A stretch of DNA of 64,000 nt, from assembly GCA_018343915.1 (NCBI GenBank), contig JABRWF010000002.1:3162001-3226000 (forward strand), written 5' to 3'. This DNA comes from Agroathelia rolfsii (Eukaryota > Basidiomycota > Agaricomycetes > Amylocorticiales > Amylocorticiaceae). The notes below the pieces were generated by a model. It made no database searches and was not told the origin of the DNA. It saw only the letters and a program-made list of their open reading frames with translations. This document shows, piece after piece, positions 55,850 to 64,000 of this stretch. Numbering within the stretch: the first letter of the stretch is position 1; each line of letters starts with the position of its first letter. Made by a program: the position numbers and the translations under genes.

Positions 55850-57123
55850 ATGTCCCAATCTCAGAGTGACATCCAAGAGAGGATTGCTGCCGCCCGCAGG
55901 GAGGCAGAAAGCTTAAAGGAGAAAATTCGTGCCAAACGAGAAGCCTCCAATGATACGAGCTGTACGTCTTTGTAGTCGGGGCAGTGCTATTTACATTTTC
56001 TTAGCTCATTTCTCCAGTGCGTGCCATGGCTGCCGAGGTAGAATCCCTGCCCCGAATCGTAATGCGCCCCCGACGAGCGCTCAAAGGCCATCTTGCCAAA
56101 ATCTACGCCATGCACTGGGCGGCTGATCGCAGACATCTCGTTTCCGCATCCCAGGATGGTAAATTGATAGTCTGGGATGCTTATACCACCAACAAAGTCC
56201 ATGCTATCCCCCTTCGTTCCAGCTGGGTCATGACTTGCGCTTATTCGCCATCCGGTAACTTTGTTGCATGTGGTGGTCTGGATAATATCTGCTCCATCTA
56301 CAACCTTAACAGTAGGGAAGGTAACGGGATGAGGGGCGCGCGGGAGCTTAGCGCTCACTCGGGTTACCTCAGTTGCTGTCGTTTCCTGAGTGATAGACAG
56401 ATAGTCACCAGTTCTGGTGACATGACTTGCATGCTCTGGGATATTGAAGCTGGCGTCCGTGTCGTTGAATTCAGCGACCATACTGGCGATGTCATGAGGT
56501 GCATTCCCATGCTAATTGAGATTACAACTGCGTCACTTATCTAATTCCTTTTACTTTCAAGCTTGTCTTTGAGTCAAAACCAGAATGTCTTTGTTTCCGG
56601 TGCTTGCGATGCTACTGCAAAACTCTGGGACATTCGAAGCGGTCGTGCTACACAAACTTTCACTGGCCATGAGAGTGACATTAACGCCGTTCAGTAAGTA
56701 ATCAAAAATTCATCTATAATCATTCATTCCTGACGATGAATCAGATTCTTCCCTAACGGCGATGCATTCGCAACTGGTTCAGATGATGCTTCTTGCCGAC
56801 TCTTCGATATACGCGCAGACAGGGAACTGAACACCTTTACTCACGATAACATCCTTTGCGGTATCACTTCAGTTGCTTTCTCGATTTCTGGCCGCATTCT
56901 GTTCGGTGGTTACGACGACTGGACTTGCAACGTTTGGGATACCCTCAAGGGTGAGCGTGTTGGTGTCTTAACCGGCCACGAGAACCGTGTCAGTTGCTTG
57001 GGTGTCAGCTCCGATGGCATGGCTCTTTGTACCGGTAGCTGGGACAGCACTCTTCGGGTGTGTAGAGTCCTTTTCCATAACCAAATACTTTACTAACTCT
57101 CCCTTTCTTAGGTTTGGGCATAG
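55850..57123 (+). CDS. Heterotrimeric G-protein beta subunit (seven-bladed WD40)
   Basis: G-beta pairs with G-gamma at the plasma membrane and relays pheromone and nutrient signals; in plant-associated fungi it affects growth and virulence. Five exons (55850-55961, 56018-56498, 56562-56693, 56745-57057, 57112-57123) give 349 residues, the usual size. The N-terminal coiled coil for G-gamma is [20 protein letters not shown]. The blades follow: [201 protein letters not shown]. The last exon is only 12 bases and supplies VWA plus the stop. Confidence 0.96.
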
Positions 57124-57597
57124 ATCCTTCTTATTATAACATACCCAGGGCTTGTGCTCGCCTGCTTTACCTTTTCATCTCCTTGCGGATCAGTTCTCTC
57201 TTTAGTTTTCTCACCTTTACTCGCTTACCTGCGTAGAAGGACGCCATGAGTCTGTCGTTACTGTTGTTGATCTACCTGTTCTTTTATATTGGTCTCTTTC
57301 TCTATTTACTTGCCTGGTTCTTGTGAAATATATATATACTTTTTTTTTCTTTTCACGGACCTGAATTGGTGTGATATGAAATACTCATCTGCCATGCCAC
57401 ATGCATATAAAGACCATGTAAGACACGCACTTGATGTCCGTGATACATGCGGAAGTAACTGGCATACTTCGTGTATCCACGCGACTTCCTGCCAGTGTTG
57501 CGTACCTATACGCCAGGCAGACACTACTTAACACAAGGGCTTGGGGCCTGCTCATCTCGAACTATACTCTTACGGAGACTGTCCTCGATCATCTCTC
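57124..57597. other. Intergenic stretch
   Basis: About 475 bases between the G-beta stop and the golgin start. The left part is T/C-rich 3' flank. Plus-strand ORFs at 57289-57531 and 57431-57691 have no recognisable content and overlap the golgin start out of frame. Confidence 0.45.
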
Positions 57598-60500
57598 ATG
57601 GCTGACGAAGACCGTGCAGCTAAGGCAGCGCGTGCTAGAGCCCTGGTTAGAATATTACAACCTGCTACGTGTAACACTGCGAGCTCGTTGATGCTAATTT
57701 TGTTGCATTATTACACCTCCCTAGTTGAATAAGAGGCAGCAAAAGAAGAAAGCCGATGCAGGTCCCGGCGAGGCTGCATCTGCTCCAGCAGTGCCCAGTC
57801 CTCCCCCGTCCAGGCCGTTTACGCCTGTAGCAGCAGCACCCAGTGAGCTACCTGCACCTTCAGAGAAAACTCGGGATATCGGCGACTTGTGAATATCATT
57901 ATTATCTTTATCTTCTTGATTTCGAGTACTATTCTTCGCATCTGACATATTTGTGACTATGGTAAATTAGGTTCGCACAGTCGGCTCCAGGACAAGACGA
58001 TTCATGGGTCAACAGCCTGCCCAGAGTTGGTTCCTCCTTGGCCGAGGCTAGAGCGCAGTCTCCAGCACCTTCATCATTGCAAGATGCACCGTCGCGAACG
58101 AGTTCACCCGCACCGAGGCAGCCACTCCGCAGGGGATCGTTCTCCCGCCCGCCGTCGACACATATCCCGCGCATGTCCTCCGCCCATGTTGACGGCTCCG
58201 ACCACGCACCGCGCCCACGATCGCCGTTTAACCCTCAGCCGCAATCTAGACGAGCATCAACCACAAGTCCTCCGCCATTCCATTCACCGTCAGGTCTTCG
58301 GGGAGGAGGGGGAGGAGCTGATGCGTATGAAATGCAAATGTTGAAATCTCAGCTTGAGAGGTCGCAGGCGGATTTGAGCTCTGCGAGGAGCGGATTAGAG
58401 AATTCACGCGCGGAGTTGTCAAAAGCAAATGCGCATGTGGGGGAGCTGGCGGCGCAGAATGAAGAGTTGAAGGCTTCGCGGGAAAGGCTGAACGGTGTTG
58501 CCAGCAGTAAGTACTGATGTTTTTCAGTGGTTTTTATGGCATCTAACGGGCCCCTTTTTGATATAGAATTACGTAGTGCTGAAGAGCAGCTAGAAAAGGC
58601 TAATGCGTCTTTGGAGGATGAGAGACAGCAAAGTTCTCGGTTAGCCGAAGAACTTGGAACCCTGAGGCATGCTCACGACGCACTCGATGAAGAGCGACGC
58701 TCACTCTTAGGCACTATCGAACGGCTCAATTCTGTAGAAGCTGGTATGGGCCAACTCTTTTGTTGATACTAATCATAATACTAACAACTCCTTGGTTGAT
58801 AGAAAATGAAGATCTCGAATCTCAATTGCTGCAGGCTCAGTTAGCATCATCTGAACTGTCTTCTGAGCTACAGAACCAGAAGCAGACCATCTCCGTTCTG
58901 ATTTCCGAGAAAACATCCTTGACCTCTGCGGTAGAGGAATTGAAGGATGCCAAGGCCCGTGAGTGACCATATTTACCACGGCCATGCATGTGTATCTCAT
59001 AATTTGCTCTAGAAAACGAGCAGCTCAACCAATTACTGCAAGCGGGCGAAGAGCTATCGCAGAATTTGCGTCGACGTATAGATCAACTTCAGGAGTTCAA
59101 CTCCCGAGCAAACGACCGGATATCCCATCTAGAAACCCAAGAAAAACAACTTACAGAACGAAATCGAGAACAAGTGGGTGTCTTTGCCTTTACTGCACCT
59201 TATTTTGATTATGAATATTTATGATGCAGGAGCATGAGCTACAAGTTCTCAGAGCGTCGGTTAACGATCTAAGGTCACATGCCGAGATACATGAGCGTCG
59301 TGCTCGGGACCTGGAAGAACAAATCCAGAGTGACGACCGTGTAGAGCGCCTTGAAAAGTCGCTGAAAGATACACAAGAGCGTGCGGATGAACTGGAATTT
59401 CAATTGTCTAAGCTCAAGACTGTAAGCAGGTCTTGTATAGTATAATTTGCCCCTTTATTCACTCTCCGGTTCTAGGCCCATTCCACTTTAAAGTCCGATC
59501 ACGATACTGCCCAGGCAAATTTGGCTGCTTCTCAGCAATCTGAAAAGGAGTGGACGACAAAGCATGCTGAGCTCGAAGAAAGACGCCAGTCTCTTGAGGG
59601 CCAGCTTGCCTCCCTCATTGCCGCCAGAGACTCGCTCACGAATGAGAGGTCCACACTACAAGCTCAGAATGACAATCTCAATGACACCGTCGCCCTCTCG
59701 CAGCAGAAAGCCACGGAAATAGGCGAGCTTCTTAAAGCGCAGGAACGTCAGGTTCAAAGCCTACAAACTGAGGTCAAGCAAGCGAGTCGGCGGGCGGAGG
59801 AGGCCGAGAATGCTCAGGCCGACTTACAAGCAGAGGGCACTAGGCTCATGGGCTTCTTAGACGAGCTCAGACCTAAGGTCGTGGAGCTCACGGACGCCAA
59901 GGCGGACCTGACAAGCAGAATTGAAGGTCTGGAGTCCGCTTTGCGTGGACGGGATGCTGTGATTGCGCAGCTCGAGATGTCGAAAGAGGAGCTGCAGGCC
60001 GCGCATGAAAACCTACAGGCCGAGCTCAAGGGGGTCGTCAAAAAGAATGACCAGGAACATGCCTCGTCGTCGCAGGCATCATCGGAAATGCAGCGCGCAT
60101 ATACGGAACTACAGACTCAACTTGTGACGGCACGAGATTCCATTGCGGCCCTGGATGAGGAACGTCTCAATCATCACCAAGTTATTGAGAGGCAGTCAGA
60201 AGACTTGGAAAACATGTCTACACTGCTACGCGAACAATCAGAGGAGGCCGCTTCTCTCAAGCGACAGCTTGAAGAACGAATCGCTCGTGGGGACGAAGAA
60301 CGCACCTTTGTCCAGCGAACACAGAACGAAATTGAATCACTCCGTAATGAGCTTGCGCTCAAAGAGGAAGAGCTGGAACACTTGCGCGCGGCGTCTTCCG
60401 CCCAAATGTCGGGTAGCCTGGATGAAGAAATGTTCAGCTCCGTCAAGCAACAACACGCACTCGAACTTTCTGCAGCGAACTCCAGGATCAGAGAGCTGGA

Positions 60501-60957
60501 GACGGCGGTATTCGAGGCAGATGCTCAGATACACTCACTTCAAAGGCAAATGCATTCGCTCGAGGACGAGATGGTACGCGTGCGCGCTCCATCCCGCAAT
60601 GGTGGCCGCTCGTTCTCGCCAACGCCAGGGCTTCCCTCGCGGCCTTCGAGTCGTACAGTCAACATTGCCGATCTTCGCAGGGCATCGTTTGGCTCTCACT
60701 CTACTATGAATAGACCACCATTGCTTCCGAGATCTTCGTCGATTTTGGATGAAGGGCTGAGCGAGGAGACGCGGCACAAGCGGATGGTGAGCTTGAGCAT
60801 GCTCAAGGCTCGTATTGATAGTGAGAATGCTGTTGCGGCACAGCATAACCGGGTGGTTGCTGCCCCTAACCACTCGCCGCATAGTAGGACACAGATATTA
60901 GACGAGTCGCATGTGTTTTGGTGTGCATCATGTAGCGGTGATTTAGTTGATTTGTGA
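57598..60957 (+). CDS. GM130/BUG1-like golgin, long coiled-coil protein
   Basis: A Golgi tether candidate. The N-terminus MADEDRAAKAARARAL|LNKRQQKKK (spliced at 57645/57725) resembles the basic N-terminal motif of GM130-type golgins. A Pro/Ser-rich linker of about 170 residues follows. Then comes about 650 residues of almost continuous coiled coil (for example EMQMLKSQLERSQADLSSAR, EELEHLRAASSAQ, LQRQMHSLEDEMVRVRAPSR). After another Ser/Pro/Arg-rich stretch the C-terminus is HSRTQILDESHVFWCASCSG DLVDL, with a CxxC pair and a hydrophobic end that may be a conserved tail motif. About eight introns are present, including ones near 58507-58565, 58742-58800, 58960-59012 and 59173-59230. The family assignment beyond coiled-coil Golgi protein is inference. 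Confidence 0.7.
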
Positions 60958-61275
60958 CCGTCTGTTATGGACACTGCATGCATCACTTATGTATTTTGGA
61001 CTTTTGTATATGGTATATATATATTTTCGGATGGAAATTCAGTTTGTGTGTCAATCCATTTTATTATGATGAACAAGATGTTTGGTTATTCCAATTGACG
61101 CGTGGCTTGAAAAGCTTGAACGTTTGACACGCGACCAACTTTGAAGTGCGCGGCTATAGTGACGCAGTTCGGTACCAATTTCACAAGCCAACTCTTTCTG
61201 CCCTCGCTTGGGCTTCTACTAGTACAACTTCAGTCCCACAGGCATTCCAATAACCCCATAGTCGCCTATCCTTCT
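60958..61275. other. Intergenic stretch between golgin and ICE2-like genes
   Basis: About 320 bases with AT-rich 3' flank on the left. No gene is supported. Confidence 0.45.
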
Positions 61276-62818
61276 ATGAATCCTTGGTCAAGTCTTTGGC
61301 GTGCTGTAACGACCACTGCCAGGTAGCCCATCCTGACTTGAGTTTGCAAATTCAATCTGCACCAACTCAATAATTATCTTACACCTCTACTAGACTCTCG
61401 ACGGTTCTGCAGATCCTTCTCTTTCTCCCTCTAACCCTAGCCACCTTATCCAAACCGGCTTTTCTACTTTTATCACTGCTACTATGGATACACTCGATGA
61501 TACACGGCACTCTTATCCTCACCTGGGGCTCTGAGGCTTTGTCTGTCATGCAGACGCCAATGGCAAGCTCCTTTCCTATAAATTCCCTGCGATACACGGT
61601 ATTCTGATTATAAAAAACTCCAGCACCCGTTCCTCCTCCTAGTTTGTTTCAATGCTTTTGCTCAGCCCGCAAGTCCGTATTTGGTAACTGCCACTGAATG
61701 GTGGAGCAAGATGTGATATCATCTTAAACCTCATTCAAAAAATTGTTGATCATTTACAGGGTTTTCCCCCCCCCCCCTAGATTGATGTTCTCTGGCCCGC
61801 TCTGGATCGCCATGGAGGGTCTTTCAAGTCTCCTCGTGGTGCAGAAAGTCGGACAATTAGCTAAACAGATAGTCGAGGAACGAGAGGAAGACGGTATTCA
61901 GTTTGGTCTGTTAATTGCAACCGCTATCGCCTACGTAGCATCAGCTTGGTGGATCGTTGTGGTCAGTGAATACTCCATGTCGCGGATTATATAAGCGCTC
62001 ATGCGATGATAATAAACAGGCGTATCCTGCTGCCGCAGCCTCACCCTTGTCATCCACTTTACTGGGTGTCACTCTGACAGCCTTCTTATTCTTGACCTTC
62101 ATCGGATTTGGTCTCAGAAGAACAAACGTCATTGAATCCTCAGGATTAGCTCTTGTTTTGGCTTACAACATCTGGCTCGTTGGGTTTGATCAAAAAGCCT
62201 TCCTTGATTCGGCTTCATCATAGTTCGTATCTCATCCCTTGAGGCATAGCTTTCAATTACTCATTGTCACATAGTACTCCCTTGGTAGGGAATATCATAC
62301 CGCATTTGCAGGTAAGTACATAATCCTTTGGTGACGAGGCCGCACTAAAGGTTTTATGTCACAGACTCTAGTTGTATTCTTCACGAACACATTGCCGACA
62401 CCTGTCTTGATTGCTCTGCTTTATCGTCTGACCATTCTGCACTTCGCATCTCGTATCCTACCAACCATTGGTGCAGACTCTTGGGAAAGCGAGGAAGGTG
62501 TAGACGATGGCTGGGATGGCCGACCCGTAAGCGACCAAGCTATTCAATTGTTATCAATTTTATTTACACTGGAATCCAGACTTCAACCATCGCCAGGCTC
62601 ATGTTAACTTACAAGCAGTCAATCTTTGTTGTTGTGTATTCACATTTGCTACGTATGTAACACTGGTTGCGTGTCTTTCCTTATTAGACTAACGTCTTCT
62701 AGTACTTGATCATTCTTCGCAGATATGGTGGAGATGGATGAACATTGTCTTTACACTTGTTCTGTGGTCCGTTGAGCTCCTCGTTAGTGGGGATGATGTG
62801 AAATACAAGGTAGATTGA
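61276..62818 (+). CDS. ICE2-like multi-span ER membrane protein
   Basis: ICE2 proteins act in cortical ER inheritance and lipid/phospholipid control at the ER. Exons are joined by frame. The start is MNPWSSLWRAVTTTAR (61276). Next is a strongly hydrophobic exon at 61407-61551 (ILLFLPLTLATLSKPAFLLL, IHGTLILTWGSEALS), then PLWIAMEGLSSLLVVQKVGQ, FGLLIATAIAYVASAWWIVV, AYPAAAASPLSSTLLGVTLT, FLFLTFIGFGLRRTNVIESS, SPLVGNIIPHLQTLVVFFTN, TLPTPVLIALLYRLTILHFA, RILPTIGADSWESEEGVDDG, FVVVYSHLLLLDHSSQIWWR, WMNIVFTLVLWSVELLVSG. The end is VKYKVD at 62818. About eight to ten membrane spans result. The order is recognisable from basidiomycete ICE2-family entries. An 11-base C run (about 61769-61779) precedes the MFSGP exon. 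Confidence 0.7.
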
Positions 62819-63082
62819 CCGATGAGATGTTAATGTTGCTTAGGTGTAGTTGTAGCACTTAATGGGATTGGGTGTTATGGTATTTTGAACACTAATAGTA
62901 AAACCTTGCTTCGTACCGTCTGAACGCCTTTATCGTCGCCCACAGCGACGGTATGCACACTATGATGTCATAGCAGCACCATAAGCTGCGCCACTTTACA
63001 TGTGGCGTGAAAGTTTATTTCACTTCACACAGATGAAAGGGCATCGACCTTACTTGCATAGGTTGCCCTCTTACATTCTACG

Positions 63083-63623
63083 ATGAGCAATATAGCTACT
63101 GCACGCCAACAACTGAAAATCAAATCTGGTGTCGTCTCACGGTGCGCATATCTAGATCGCACGAGATGTCGCAATCGCTTAATAATGCTAAATTACTGGC
63201 TCATCAACTTCAACTGCATGCAGTCTGTCCAAAGAGCAACAGCTGTACCAAAAGGAAGCTGAACAACAGAAGCTGAAGCTGGACAAACTGAAAGCAGACA
63301 ATGCAGAGGAATGGGATGTGAAGAATGCCGTATGTACTTGTAGCTGATGTACATCATCTTACTCTCAGATGTATATGATTTGTAGACAAGGATGTATGAA
63401 GAGTCTCAGAAGATGATCAAGGATTCATCTACCCGATTGGAGAAGGCCGTTGGAGAGCTCAGAGATCTTGTGGTAGGTTGTTTCATATGAATTGCAATCT
63501 GAAGTTGATTTATGATCGGTGTTCACAAAATACGCTTAGATATCAGCCAAGGCCATACCTGAATTAGGGGGAGACGAACATTTATTGAAGGCGGAAGGCG
63601 TTTTAGAAAAAGCTAGTGTTTAG
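63083..63623 (+). CDS. Tubulin-specific chaperone A (tubulin folding cofactor A)
   Basis: Cofactor A captures newly folded beta-tubulin. Four exons (63083-63141, 63224-63329, 63386-63472, 63540-63623) give 111 residues, the family size. The sequence is a three-helix bundle type: MSNIATARQQLKIKSGVVSR, LSKEQQLYQKEAEQQKLKLD, KLKADNAEEWDVKNATRMYE, ESQKMIKDSSTRLEKAVGEL, RDLVISAKAIPELGGDEHLL, KAEGVLEKASV. The motif EEWDVKNA...MYEESQKMI is characteristic of TBCA (Rbl2 in yeast). It is convergent with the last gene of the window. Confidence 0.94.
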
Positions 63624-63697
63624 ATCACTGAAGGTTTGATATACAAGTTATGTTAGTCCAATCCTTCACATTTCAGTTGGAACGCCCATCTCCATTT

Positions 63698-63964
63698 TCA
63701 CGAACGATTGTTGACTACGTCCTTGTTACGTGCGTCCTTCAACTTTTGAAGAGCGTCGGCTATTCCTTTCCAAGCATCCTTTTCTATCCTTGTTTCCTGT
63801 AGGCCTTGACTTCGTTCATTGGGTGCTGTAGCGTTGTCACCAGGAGGTAGCCCAACTCCAAGCGTGGGAGGAATGATAATGTGAGATGGCGCGTTTATGG
63901 CAGATGGTGCAATCTTGGAATGTCGAATATGAGCAAGTGATGAGCGAATGTCGTTTTGAACCAT
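63698..63964 (-). CDS. C-terminal part of an unidentified small protein, 5' end uncertain
   Basis: An 88-codon frame (stop at 63698) reads MVQNDIRSSLAHIRHSKIAP, then SHIIIPPTLGVGLPPGDNA, and ends in a helical LQKLKDARNKDVVNN. The ATG at 63964-63962 is immediately preceded by CCTTAG, a good splice acceptor. The exon may therefore continue from an upstream exon outside the window rather than start here. I do not recognise a family. The frame has codon usage and composition like a real gene and lies convergent to TBCA. Confidence 0.45.
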   Translation of the reverse strand: MVQNDIRSSLAHIRHSKIAPSAINAPSHIIIPPTLGVGLPPGDNATAPNERSQGLQETRIEKDAWKGIADALQKLKDARNKDVVNNRS

Positions 63965-64000
63965 CTAAGGTGAGAGGTTAGGTCGATAAATATGAATGAA

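Noticed and set aside
57289..57691. Plus-strand ORFs between G-beta and the golgin
   Set aside because: They have low hydropathy structure and no similarity, and they overlap the golgin start out of frame.
61420..61440. CTCTAACCCTAGCC telomere-like motif
   Set aside because: It lies within the hydrophobic coding exon of the ICE2-like gene and is explained by Leu/Thr/Ala codons.

Overview
This window looks like nuclear DNA of a filamentous basidiomycete, most likely an Agaricomycete. Genes are dense on both strands. Nearly every gene is broken by many short GT-AG introns of about 50 to 60 bases, and exons can be very small. The protein complement is fungal: MMM1 of ERMES, SUR7/PalI, ICE2, Sec9, MPP10 and LSG1. 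Several protein families resemble genes I associate with Rhizoctonia/Ceratobasidium, but that genus-level guess is inference only. I see no rRNA, no convincing intact tRNA and no CRISPR. About 31 protein genes are supported, one of them only from its first 18 codons.

Layout. 1-5.4 kb: start of an unknown gene, then APC4 (anaphase-promoting complex). 5.8-9.7 kb: a class 3 lipase divergent from an MFSD1-like transporter. 10.3-11.9 kb: an SVIP-like myristoylated protein and a single-pass secretory-pathway protein. 12-15.5 kb: dynactin ARP1, ribosomal protein S24 and a UPF0132/DUF4870 membrane protein. 16-20 kb: S-formylglutathione hydrolase and an FHA-domain checkpoint kinase. 20.3-25.1 kb: ribosome-export GTPase LSG1, a basidiomycete protein of unknown function and a GPI-type Ser-rich wall protein. 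25.4-29.9 kb: MYG1 exonuclease, a MARVEL-like membrane protein and a stand-alone SRA/YDG methyl-DNA reader. 30.3-36 kb: SNARE Sec9, U3 snoRNP protein MPP10 and a SUR7/PalI protein. 36-41.7 kb: a tubulin-tyrosine-ligase-like enzyme, MMM1, an alpha/beta hydrolase and a CDK11/PITSLRE kinase. 41.8-45.9 kb: telomere protein RAP1 and D-2-hydroxyglutarate dehydrogenase. 46.3-53.9 kb: a very large CNH plus GYF protein and a peroxisomal-type acyl-CoA synthetase. 54-55.8 kb: the largest gene-free stretch, with a 597 bp TA-flanked MITE. 55.8-64 kb: heterotrimeric G-protein beta, a GM130-like golgin, an ICE2-like ER protein, tubulin cofactor A and the start of another gene.

The genes are housekeeping rather than a pathway cluster, although cytoskeleton and cell-division functions recur (APC4, ARP1, TTL, TBCA, CDK11, the FHA kinase). 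Many neighbours are divergent and share intergenic stretches of about 130 to 500 bases: ARP1, S24, TTL/MMM1, hydrolase/CDK11 and D2HGDH/CNH-GYF.

The points most worth following are a telomere-repeat motif just upstream of the RAP1 start, a GYF domain that appears inserted within a CNH beta-propeller, an 8-nt microexon inside the kinase catalytic loop, and the MITE. Exon boundaries were read by eye from splice motifs and reading-frame continuity; where the summed exons give a whole number of codons I state the protein length.
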